DNA of 64,000 nucleotides from JAVVHH01 sp963835135. GTDB lineage: Bacteria; Pseudomonadota; Alphaproteobacteria; Acetobacterales; Acetobacteraceae. The notes beneath the pieces were generated by a model that saw only the letters and a program-made list of their open reading frames with translations, had not been told where the DNA came from and made no database searches. Of this stretch, positions 10,698 through 19,990 are shown in pieces. A program made the position numbers and the translations under genes. Within the stretch, counting starts at the first letter, position 1, and each line of letters begins with the position of its first letter. The stretch spans positions 558,001 through 622,000 of the forward strand of contig CAWIEF010000005.1 in assembly GCA_963835135.1 (NCBI GenBank), in the 5' to 3' direction.

Positions 10698-10887
10698 TTT
10701 TTTTTGACTCCAATATTCTTAGGCGTGATTCGTGATCCTCTAAGGACCGGCTAAAATAGACCTGCTGAGTAACAACTGTTGCCATCTTGTCATTAAGGGA
10801 ATCAACCGAGGTCACAAGCCGGGTTAGCTGCCACATGCAAATTGATCCGAAAGCTGCAAGTAGGACGTCCCTAACCCAGGCTGCCAC
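10657..10887 (-). CDS. Small membrane protein with coiled-coil tail
   Basis: GTG at 10885-10887 follows a TAAGG ribosome site and opens a 76-residue frame. An N-terminal hydrophobic segment (WVRDVLLAAFGSICMW) is followed by a heptad-like helix (SVDSLNDKMATVVTQ... SLEDHESRLRILES) and a basic end. The start lies within 2 bases of the stop of the upstream gene. The topology resembles small phage membrane proteins such as i-spanins or superinfection proteins, but nothing identifies it. A long A-run (about 10697-10706) could hide an indel. Confidence 0.5.
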   Translation of the reverse strand: MAAWVRDVLLAAFGSICMWQLTRLVTSVDSLNDKMATVVTQQVYFSRSLEDHESRLRILESKKNDYLEKFKRHFWL

Positions 10888-10888
10888 C

Positions 10889-11221
10889 TTATACCCCTTG
10901 GGTGTTAACGTTGGCGGTGATGGTTCCGCTGCCACTCGTGCGAACATATGCAAGCCTAATGTTCGCATAGCAGAGGTCTGTTTTAGCAATAATGTAGGTA
11001 CCGGTGTTAGCCACAGCGATTGAGGCGCTCGGGATATCACTCCAAAGCGTAGGGCTGGCCCCCGTGTCATTTGAAAACTGCAGCTTAAGAGTTCCAGCCA
11101 TGGTCCCCGTAACGTTCGCCTGCATTGAGCAAGCGAAGAGCTGGGAACCGGGGATAAGATTACCCGTTAGGCTCGTTGAGGCATCAGCTGCAATAAATGG
11201 TTGATAAAGTGCCTGTCTCAT
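10889..11221 (-). CDS. Small virion-associated beta-protein, paralogue A
   Basis: A 110-residue protein starting MRQALYQPFIAADAS. The body alternates hydrophobic residues (TGTMAGTLKLQFSNDTG, then a segment ending IRLAYVRTSGSGTITANV) as in a beta-sandwich. The protein at 13924-14268 has the same layout and the shared tail pattern IR..YxRTSGxG, so the two are paralogues on either side of the tail fibre. Such proteins recur beside fibre genes in uncultured podovirus-like genomes, from memory. They may be fibre-associated or capsid-decoration proteins. Confidence 0.65.
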   Translation of the reverse strand: MRQALYQPFIAADASTSLTGNLIPGSQLFACSMQANVTGTMAGTLKLQFSNDTGASPTLWSDIPSASIAVANTGTYIIAKTDLCYANIRLAYVRTSGSGTITANVNTQGV

Positions 11222-11229
11222 AATTTCTC

Positions 11230-13899
11230 CTAAGGATAACGGACAAAATCGATTACGAAGAAGTTTAATAAGTCATTTCCAGCAATCAACGTTCCTGTGT
11301 TTGTATTTGTTAAAGCCACTAAATCGATTGTATCGTTAGCTGCACAAAGAGTTGAGGTTGAGCACTGGCTCGCCATTTGACCTGTATAGGTTGATCCGGT
11401 CATGAAATTTCTGAATTCCTGAATATTCGATCCGTTTTTTCGGATAATCATTGTCACCTCAAATCCGGTCGTGGCAGCAGTCAAATTTAAACCAACAGAT
11501 CCAGTCACGCGGTAATAGCCAGCCACACTTACTGTGTAAGCTCCAGTCGTTGTTGAATAACCGCCGGCCGTATCATAACCATCACTTCCAAGAGTGCTGA
11601 AAATTAAAGGATCAGTTCCGCTCGCAAGATCAGCAGAAGTGGCTCCAGCGTCCATTGCCTTAAATACTGGTCCTGGCGTAAGTGAAGTTGTGATCCAAGA
11701 GGTAGCCCCAGCCCCATTCGTTGAAAGGAGCTGCCCTAAGGTTCCGTTATCGACGGGCAGAGCCACAGTGTAGGAAGCCGCCAGTGTGGGCGCTTGAATT
11801 GTTACCGCATCAGTGCCAGCCGGATCACGCAGCACAAGCGAGGTGTTCGAGCGTAACGCGCCACTCACAAGGGCTGAGCCCGTCACGTCAAGCGCATCTG
11901 AACCCGTAGGCTTCCCAGTTGAGCCACCAATGACGACGTCTTTAGCGAACCAGTTATCGGCATTCGTGTCAGAAACCCAGACGCCCCACACGTTCGTTGG
12001 CGAAATAGCACTTAAAAGCGTGTCAGCTCTAAAGCCATAAACATTCGTCGCGTTAAGCGTGCCGCCCGAAGGCAAAAACCCTAGCGCCCTAAAGAGGCTC
12101 AAATTTGTAATCGTGCCGCCGGTGCTTTCAGAAGGGACACCCCCGCCAGCGGTCATGTAGTTAATCGTGTCGATTGTTTTTCCGGACGCGACAGCGATTT
12201 GATTAACAAATCCATTCACTGAAAAACCAAGATTTACGCCCGTTACATCAGGCCCCATATCGTCTTCAAGCAGAAGGGAAATGCCAAGGTTATTGCCGAA
12301 CCCATAGGAACCGTTACTGATCGGGTGTCCGCTCGAAATATGAAGTTGGCCGCCTAGCTGGTTATGTTGCCACTCGCCGTTCGGGAGCCATGTCGTCGTG
12401 TTAAGGCTAGAGTTAATATTAGAGCCCTGGCCTTGAGCATCAATTGAGACGGTCTGTTGATCAGAAGACCCGCTCATCGAGACATTGTTCATGCTAATTT
12501 GGATACCGTAGGCGTTCCCCGACACCATACAGGTTTGAGGATCAACCTGAATGCCATTGTAATTTACAGTTCCAGTCGATGGCACCCCGTAAAGGCCAAC
12601 GCCAGTGAAATTAAGCGTCGCAGGACCGCTGCCGCCTAGATTGAGGCCCGTGTAGTGCACAGTATCAACCGTGCTCTTCCCCATATTTAGGGAAGTCTCA
12701 TTGCCTCCAGAAGTAACAGCAACGGCATTATGATAGAGATTTAGGCCGATAAAATTAGGGTAGGTGCCGCTTCCAGCGTCGAGCTCCATGAAGCGACCGC
12801 CACCTGTGTGCGTTCCGCCCTGCATCTGCATTTCAAGCCCGATTTTGCCATTCGTCGTATCGGCACTCGACAAATTCATGTTGATGCCAGTCTCAGCACC
12901 GCTACCGCGAGTAGTGCCCTGAAGATTTACATCAATCCCCGTTAGATTTTGTGAATCAGCGTTAAAGCTAACGGATAAACCATAGGCATTGCCCGTGATT
13001 GTGCCTTGATTTTCAATCTGAGCACCGTGATAGTCATCTGTGATGGCGGCGGTATTCTGTTCAAGAAAACCAGCATAACTGCCACTGACGTCACCATTAT
13101 TAATGCTAATAACACCAACGTAGTCGCCACCGATGGTCGCATTATTAATGTTATTAAGGCCGTTATAAGTCCCAGTTACGGGGCCATCATTGCTGTTCTG
13201 GATTCCCCACATATCCCCGCCAACAGCGGTCGCATTTGAGGCGCGAATCATATGGAGGGTGCCTGGCAGGCTAGACGTGTTGCTTTCAATCGCCAGCGAA
13301 TTCATATCAGTGCTTGTTGGCACTGCTCCCACATACAGGCTTCCAAAGGTATCAATCTCACCGTTAGCTAGGATTCGGAGATGCTCGGCCCCGTTGGTTT
13401 TAAAAACGAGGTCCTGCGCGTCCGTCGTGCCAACGAAATCAGTCCCTGGAGTTGTCCCAGCGTTTCCCAGTAAAAGCCATGCAAGGGAACCGACGGGCGT
13501 GCCGCTAGCTGCAGCCGTAATGCGTCCTTGAGCATCAACCGTAATATCGGCCGAGGTGTAGGCGCCTGGGGTTACCGTCGTATTGTAAAGGTTAAGGGTG
13601 CCAGTTGTTGTGATCGTCCCACCTGGGCCAGCCCCAACATTGAGACCAGTTCCAGCTACAACGCTTGTTACTGTGCCGCCGCCCGTTGGTGTTGGGAATT
13701 CCGCAAAAAGCCCATCAGACTCAATCGTAATGTTAACGAGGGTATTCCCAGCATCAGCCAAGGCAGCCGAAAGCTTTAAATTCCCAGACAACACGCCGAG
13801 CGTTACGTTTAAATCAATACTATTTGTGTCTTAAACTGCAGTGACAAAGCCGCTGCCGCCACCGCCGCCCGTAAGTGGGTAATGAATGTACTGCGTCAT
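11230..13899 (-). CDS. Tail fibre / receptor-binding protein with repeats and C1q-like end
   Basis: The largest intact frame in the block (854 residues from TTG 13794). Upstream, the same frame starts at ATG 13897-13899 (MTQYIHYPLTGGGGGSGF) but meets a TAA after ~22 codons, then continues DTNSIDLNVTLG. The central half (about residues 190-450) is a run of short Gly/Asn-rich units of the type GxYxGxxxxN, suggesting a beta-solenoid. The last ~120 residues (TVSVAGYYRVTGSVGL and onwards) resemble C1q/TNF-like trimer domains used in fibre tips. Late phage structural gene; it probably contacts the host surface. The fibre is intact where most neighbours are frameshifted. Confidence 0.75.
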
Positions 13900-13923
13900 A
13901 CTTGCTTACCGACAATCCACGCT

Positions 13924-14268
13924 CTAAAGGACGCCCGCGCCACTGGTGCGCGCGTAGCGACAGCGAATCCACGGAGCCGAGAGTTGTGTCATATCAACGT
14001 AGATCTCATCAGGCGCGCCATTAGCGATAGGTGTGGGACTAAGAACTAAGTCGATCCAATGCCCAGGGTTTGTTACAACCCCTTGAGCGTCCTGCTCATA
14101 ATCAGCACTGATTTGAACGAAAAAGGTGCCTGTAGGCGTGCCAGTAAAATGAAACTGAATCCCCACGTTGTCGGTAAATTCAATATTAGAGACCTTCGAG
14201 ATCAAATCTCCCGACATGTCCCCATTAATAATGGATTGATATTTAAGACGATTACTGCGACTAGCCAC
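13924..14268 (-). CDS. Small virion-associated beta-protein, paralogue B
   Basis: A 114-residue intact protein. Its core (VGIQFHFTGTPTGTFFVQIS, later WIDLVLSP and IRCRYARTSGAGVL) has the same strand pattern as the protein at 10889-11221. It precedes the tail fibre and ends about 25 bases before the fibre's upstream ATG. Function is not established. Its position suggests a virion or fibre-associated role. Confidence 0.65.
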   Translation of the reverse strand: MASRSNRLKYQSIINGDMSGDLISKVSNIEFTDNVGIQFHFTGTPTGTFFVQISADYEQDAQGVVTNPGHWIDLVLSPTPIANGAPDEIYVDMTQLSAPWIRCRYARTSGAGVL

Positions 14269-14317
14269 GATATACCCCCTGTTGAGCTAAGGGCTGTTGG
14301 CCCTAGGTCATACAAGT

Positions 14318-14331
14318 GTTGGGCTGTCTAA
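14318..14331. repeat. 14-base intergenic repeat, copy 1
   Basis: GTTGGGCTGTCTAA here is identical to 32306-32319. On the coding strand it reads TTAGACAGCCCAAC. Here it overlaps the stop codon of the large ejection-protein gene, and in the other copy it directly follows TerL. Both copies lie ~15-50 bases upstream of the next gene. It may be a promoter or RNA-processing signal. Confidence 0.5.
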
Positions 14332-17118
14332 ATCCTAGATCCCCTATGGGCTTCCCGCGCCTGTCCTGGCGTCATCTCTGACCCTGAGAGCTTATTAAGA
14401 GCTGTCATCGAGTGCTTTTGCCGTGAACCATCTGGCTGGGCACCCTGCTGTTGAGCTGCTGCCTGAGCGCGCGTTTGCGTGCCGCCAATCCCCTGAGCCG
14501 TAAGGGTTGAATCCATAGGGGTCCCAAGGAACATCGTCATGCCCATCCGGGTCTTATAGGGGATATTTTTCCCCTCAGCCGTAGCCTTAATAATGCCCTC
14601 ATTAAGTTTCATTGAGAGCCTGTTATAAAGCCCCGGATACATACCGCGAAGGTGGATTAAATCAGCGGGCGTAAGCGTGCAGTCCTTAATGGCCGGGAGC
14701 ACAACTAGGGGCTGCTGAGCAATCTCAAGAGCACGGTCATAGTCAGCCTTTTGGGCTGCTGTTAGCACGGTCTCTGAATCAAGCATCGTTGCCTTTTTTG
14801 TGACCGGGCGAATGCTATTCAAATAATTGACAGCATTTGTAGCCGTCTGCGCTAAGGCCGTTTGGTGCTCAGGCATATAGTGCCCAAGATCCCCGCCCAC
14901 ATTAAAGAGCGGGACCGGATTAGACCTGCAGGCCTTTTACCTGTTTATCGAGGCGCTCTTTATCTTTAGCGTCAGGGATTAGGCGTGGGGCGAGACTCTC
15001 TAAGACCGCATCGAACATGGCCCCTGTTGCTTTATTTAAAATGTGCTCACCCTTAATGACCTGATTAATCGACTTAACCATTTCACCAAAAGCTGAGGCG
15101 TTCGGCATCGCCCCCGACTGAGCAACCTTAAGGGCTGCGAGACTTTGCCGCCTCCCCACCGCCAGCTGAGTGCGCGAGATACACTGCAGGTATGGCCAGG
15201 ATTCTAGAGCAGAGCATCTCCCTAAATATCAACGTTTTCGAGCATCCCGCTCACAGAAAAGACCCTGGAGGTTGACCGGCTGCGGCGGTGCCTAAAGGGT
15301 AAGGATTCCCAGAAATTACCTCATAGACCTTCTGCATGTCATCAATAATTTGATTATGCGTATCGAGGAAAATAGCCTGACGCGCCTCTGGACTTAATTT
15401 GCGAGTTTCGTTCGGGAATTTTCCTGCATCAAACTCGCCGTTTTTCCCCATCAAGTGATTAACCGAGGCATTGTAAATTTCTTGTTTTCTAAAGCGACGA
15501 GCTAAATCGTATTGCTCAGGAAATTTCTCTTTAAAGAACTGCAGCTGATTAACAATTTCATTTGTCTCAAAGACTTTTGTTGCAAAGGATTCATCGGAAA
15601 GCTTAGCGAACTTACTGAGCATCCCACGAGCGTCACTCACATTGCCAAGACCAGCCTCAACGCCAAACTTCTGAAGGTTTTTTTTGTAGCCCATGTAATC
15701 AGTGTCGGCAGCCTTCAGCTTTATTAAAACATCGGTCGGCAGCCCATCCAGAGTTCCGGCTACAAGGCACGGCGTCATTAATGGCCGACTCCCGCATAGC
15801 AGTGAGCTGATTTTTAGCTGTCTGAAGGACCGGGAAGCTGTTGCCAGCCGTCCGATAAGCCGCATCTAAGCGCTTATTAATTAACGTGGGATGTTTCTTC
15901 ACTCTCATCAACGTTTTCTAGGCCGCCAATCTCCTCACTCAAATTACGCGCGAGCTTAGCTGCGTTTCGTTTTCGGCGCGATTTGAACGATCTCATTATT
16001 TAAAATTGCGTTCGTGGCATCGTTTTTAATCTGATCGGAAACCTTAATGTCCTTAAGATAAGGCGTGATCTCGTTATATTGAGCCTCGATTGGTTCAAGC
16101 TCAGCCTTAAACTTATGCGACCATGCCCTGCTTGATCTTACGCCCAACAGTCGCCTCGGATTGAAGCGTTGAATCCTTAAGGACTTCCTGGCCCTTCTTT
16201 TGAAGCACATCGTACATGGCATCATATTCTTTGCGCTGAGCGATACCGCCGAGGGTTGGGCGCTTAGCAAGATTTGCTTCCATGTCTTGAATCATCGAAC
16301 TCTGGACTGTTGTTGCGGTTGATGGGGTAGCGCCCAGGCGCTCAGCCGCTTCCTTAATTTCAGTCGCGTTGGCCTTAGGCTTATTGAGTTCAGCCTCTAG
16401 GCTATCAGCTTGGAATTTCTGTTCGGGCAGGGGGGATGCGGCCCCTCACCGTTAAGCGAGCCAGCCAAACCATCAAGGGCGCTGCCAACCTTTTACCGAC
16501 AGTCGCGTTCCATAGGGCCTTTGAGCCCGACATCGCACCTTCAGCGGCAATGCTGAGGGGAGCACCAATAAGACCAGCTAAGCCAATGCTAGTAGCGGCT
16601 GTGCCCACGGATTGATTCAGGATCTGAAAGCAGCATTTTGCCGACTTCATTGCCGCCCTGGAAAATAGCCGATTCAATTGCGCCCTTAACGGCGACCTGG
16701 GCGGCTTTGCCAGCAATGCCAGCTGGGGCGCCTAGACCTAGGACCTGCGCTCCCTTAATGCCTGCCTCACCCATAAGGCCAGCGGCACTAAGTTCGCCTA
16801 GACCGAGCGAACCGCCGACAAGGCCCGCAGCTGAGCCTGCGAACGATGAAACTGGGTTCGCTTGTTCGCGCGAGCGAATGTCTTCTGGATCAACCCCTAC
16901 GTTGGTTCAATCCCCTTAGAGATACCAAAGGTAGCCGCAGACCCTGCCGACTCGGCAAAGGTCTTAGCTTGTTGGCCGAGTGAACCATATTTGTCTTCAT
17001 CCGAAACAAATTGATCAGCTGGAATTGACCCAGATGCAGAGGACATTCCAACAAGTTGTGCCTGAGGTTCAGAGTCTTCTTGGAACTCGTCCGCAGGGAT
17101 TGATTGGCCTGACATCAC
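14328..17118 (-). CDS. Large internal virion / DNA-ejection protein (multiply frameshifted)
   Basis: Pieces in all three minus frames join to a protein of about 925 residues. It begins MSGQSIPADEFQEDSE with a second copy of SIPADQFVSDEDKYG, as in lysozyme-free ejection proteins of uncultured podovirus-like phages. A Gly/Ala-rich hydrophobic part (16.4-16.9 kb) is followed by long helical parts, including TALAQTATNAVNYLNS and a C-terminal Gln/Ala-rich tail. Breaks are apparent near 16.90, 16.59, 16.40, 16.1, 15.9, 15.75, 15.25 and 14.9 kb. The start overlaps the stop of the preceding gene (GTGATG). Size, position between tail and fibre genes, and composition suggest an internal core protein ejected with the DNA. 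Confidence 0.6.
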
Positions 17119-17369
17119 GACACCGGATCATACATATTGGTTTGAGGATTAAGGCGATAAGATTTTCCGCCCATCGTTTTAATCGGATTAACATTTGGGC
17201 TTGTGGATGAGAATCGATTGATATCGATTCCGTGATCTTTAGCGATAGGTGCGTTCTTTTTCGATTCAATAAATCTTTGAAGAGCCGCACGCTTTTCAGT
17301 TATGCGATCTTTATCATCAAACCTCGTAGGAATTAAATCGTTAAGCGTCTTCTGCTCAAACTCATTCAC
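17115..17369 (-). CDS. Phage structural-region protein, 84 residues
   Basis: An intact 84-residue frame beginning NEFEQKTLNDLIPTRFDDKD and ending PIKTMGGKSYRLNPQTNMYD. GTG start overlaps the previous stop (GTGA), and the stop overlaps the next start (TGATG), so it sits in a translationally coupled chain of ejection-protein genes. No family recognised. The short C-terminal linear motif and charged helix could fit a small core or chaperone protein. Confidence 0.6.
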   Translation of the reverse strand: MNEFEQKTLNDLIPTRFDDKDRITEKRAALQRFIESKKNAPIAKDHGIDINRFSSTSPNVNPIKTMGGKSYRLNPQTNMYDPVS

Positions 17370-17773
17370 TCGACCCTCTTGATCATGAAATCAAGGGAAG
17401 CGTGAGAAGCTTTAAGTTTAAGATTCGATACGGGCTCGCGTACATGCGTAAGTGTATTTTCTTTGCTGGCCTGATCAAAGGCAGTCAGCATATCTTTTTC
17501 AGTGCTCGCAGCTCGTTGAGCCTTGCCAATTTCATCATAGGCAGCTTTTTGTAAGTTTATAGGCACCATTATAGAGACTGCCCGAGCAGGATCAAAGTTC
17601 TGGTCGCCTTGCATCTGTTGCATAGTAGTCCGCTTTAAAGCCATCTGACTCATCATCGGAGCGACTTGAGCATCGAGTTGACCCGCAGCCTGAAGAGCGC
17701 GAGCTTTAGCTAGAGGATCTTGAGCCTTAGCTGCCTCAGCCTTTAAACCCATACTGGCCATATCGGTCATCAT
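17366..17773 (-). CDS. Phage structural-region protein, 135 residues
   Basis: An intact, mostly helical, Ala/Gln/Met-rich protein (MASMGLKAEAAKAQDPLAKA near the start, MIKRVE at the end). It starts 8 bases after the stop of the preceding Gln-rich protein and overlaps the next gene by 4 bases. Its composition resembles internal virion proteins. No named family is evident. Confidence 0.6.
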   Translation of the reverse strand: MMTDMASMGLKAEAAKAQDPLAKARALQAAGQLDAQVAPMMSQMALKRTTMQQMQGDQNFDPARAVSIMVPINLQKAAYDEIGKAQRAASTEKDMLTAFDQASKENTLTHVREPVSNLKLKASHASLDFMIKRVE

Positions 17774-17781
17774 GGCCTTGG

Positions 17782-19643
17782 TCAGGTAACGCTGGTAGCC
17801 TCTTGCAGATTCCCGTATTGCTGCTGATTAGCGCTCAGTAGACTCTGCTTCTTATTGAGATTCGCTTTCTGCGCTTCAATGTCGTTATCGATTTGCTTAT
17901 TGAGGTAGGCAAGAGCCGGGTTCTGTTGACCCATCGCTCCAGCACCAATACCCGCAGGAATTAAGGCCGAAGCCATTGAAAGCTTTTCACTTGTACTCAT
18001 GCTGCCAATGTAGTGCTGAGGATCAATCTTCCGGGTTGAAATATCAGCCTGCAACTTCGCGCGCTCTGTCTTGCGTTGCTTGAGGTTCTCTTGGTAGCTC
18101 TGCAGCTGAGTTTGCAGCTGCTTTTGCGCCTGCTGCTGAATAGCCGCTTCCTTGTTACCAAGCGCACCCTCAGCCGCAGCTGTTGCATTGATGCCCTGCT
18201 TTTGCTCATTCACCGCTTGCGTATACGGAGATGCAGGATCATCGGCGCTTAACCCCTGGGCTTGCGAAATACCACTCCCAGCCACAGCTGCCTTCCATCG
18301 AGGGCGCCTGGGTCATTTGCCCTTGAGGCATCGCGCTGGGACGCCTGCTGCGGCACAACGTCAGAGGCGACATCTTGAGCCGATTCAGCTGGCATATCAG
18401 CGCTAGGCGGAGCACTTGCATCATCCCCTTTGGGCTCTTCTGTTACGCCGCCCGAGTAGAAATGCTTTTTAGCCCCGCCACTTTTCGCTAGCGTGTCTCG
18501 AACAAACTTCCACCGCAAGCTCAGGCGCATTAGGATGCATCGCAATTGAGCGCCGAGATAGCGATCTCCTTTAGGAGAAAGCATCGCTGGCACCGTGTCG
18601 TTTTTAATGCTATCGCCCTTAACCGCGGCTTTGCCAGGCACATGGCCCCCGCCCTTCAGGTTAACCTGGCCCCCATGGGCCGCGGTCATCATGCCGGTAT
18701 CGGGCATCGTTAGATCAGCATTTGTCGATTCCCCTGTTAGCGTAGTATCCCCACTCGGGGAATTAGCTGCAGTGTTGCCGTCAAAGGCTTTTTGAAGAAG
18801 GGGAGCTGCCGCACCAATGCTGGCAGCCGAGCTATTCAGTAAATTCCCATTGTTCTGTGCGTTCTCCCGTATTTTCATGCGGGTATTCAGCGTGTCGGCG
18901 TTATTCTGAGCATTCACGCGCGCCGCGTTTTGGCCAAATCGCATTATAGACCGTACTCTGCTGTTGAGCCGTGCCCTTCTGAAGTTCACTCAGAGCCGCT
19001 TGCTGTTGGTTAACCTGTTGACCAGCAATGCTGCCCATCGAGTTAAGCGCATTCAGCGATTGGTTGGCTTGGAGTGTTGCCCCCTGGCCTGCCGCTTGTT
19101 GCTGAATCTGCGCGCCCTGTTGGCCAGCTTGGCGGGCAATAAGCCCTACGTTGCTGGCTAGCTCCGCGCTGACCTGCCATCAAGGCGGCCTGATTTGAAA
19201 CGTTCGTCCCCGTTGCCTGATTAAGCATGGCTTGAGCCGGGTTAGGCCCTTGGCCTGCAGCTACAGCACCTAGGGAATTAAAAACACCCTGCTGATTTTG
19301 AAGCCCTTGATTAGCCTGGGTCGCATCAACGAAGCGCTGTTGCTGGTCAATTGAGCTGAGGTTCTGAGCCGCGAGCACGCCAGCGTTGCATCCCCGTGAA
19401 TAGCGGTTGAATCAGCGCTTGAGCCAATCTGAGCGGGCGCAATTTGTTGCCCCTGGCTCGTGTTGCCCTTAAGAGCACTCCCAACGAGGCTTGCAGCCCC
19501 GGCCGCTGCCGTTAGGGCGCCTGCCGCAACTCCCGCGGCCGTTGCCGCAGTCCCTGCCGCCGCTGCTCCCGCCACAACTGGTGCTAATGCTGCTAAAAAA
19601 GGCGTTCTATCTTCTGCCGCTTAATTGAAGAATTGTTAAGCAT
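17782..19643 (-). CDS. Gln/Ala-rich internal virion protein (multiply frameshifted)
   Basis: Frames join into a protein of about 600 residues: an Ala/Gly-rich hydrophobic start (AGAAAAGTAATAAGVAAGAL), several Gln-rich helical parts (LNALNSMGSIAGQQVNQQQ), and then GHVPGKAAVKGDSIKNDTVP followed by AMLSP. That last motif recurs in tape-measure-like or internal proteins of podovirus-like phages, where it usually reads NDxVPAxLSPGEIVIP. The end is a coiled-coil rich in Gln (QQQAQKQLQTQLQSYQENL). Breaks are near 19.38, 19.16, 18.95, 18.55 and 18.29 kb. The apparent ATG at 19641-19643 overlaps the stop of the GNAT-like gene. Probably ejected with DNA. Confidence 0.6.
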
Positions 19644-19989
19644 GCGGTAACTTCACGAAGCCCTTTTGTTTCTGTCTTTTCATAATACCGTCGTCATCAC
19701 TGAAGGCAATTAATCGCTTTAAGCCCATGTGAGACGCGTCAGAAATGATCTTATCAATGATCGAATCAAGAGCCAGATGTCGCTCGAGCGAACTCTTGGC
19801 TGGGTTAGTGATAAAGCAGTCCATCATGCCCCCATTGCCCTCAAGCATAGCCAGAAAGCCAGCAGCAATGCCTGGCACAATGTAACCAAGACGTGGGAGG
19901 CTAGAGGCATGGCTCTTTTCCATATTGCGGCTATGAAGCCACGATTCAATCTCCGTAAGATGCTCTCCATTAAAGACCACAACATCCAC
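19636..19989 (-). CDS. GNAT-like protein in the tail gene cluster
   Basis: A 117-residue intact frame. The pattern LGYIVPGIAAGFLAMLEG, a beta strand with IDCFITNP-like residues (MMDCFITNPAKSSLERHLAL), and a helix followed by GLKRLIAFSDDDGIMKRQ resemble a degenerate GNAT acetyltransferase fold. Similar small proteins sit between tail and ejection genes in related phages, as far as I recall. It starts one base downstream of the stop of the large tail protein. Catalytic activity cannot be judged. Confidence 0.55.
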   Translation of the reverse strand: MDVVVFNGEHLTEIESWLHSRNMEKSHASSLPRLGYIVPGIAAGFLAMLEGNGGMMDCFITNPAKSSLERHLALDSIIDKIISDASHMGLKRLIAFSDDDGIMKRQKQKGFVKLPHA

Positions 19990-19990
19990 G

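Noticed and set aside
12940..13780. Short plus-strand ORFs opposite the tail fibre
   Set aside because: The fibre frame is intact over 2.5 kb; opposite frames are chance.
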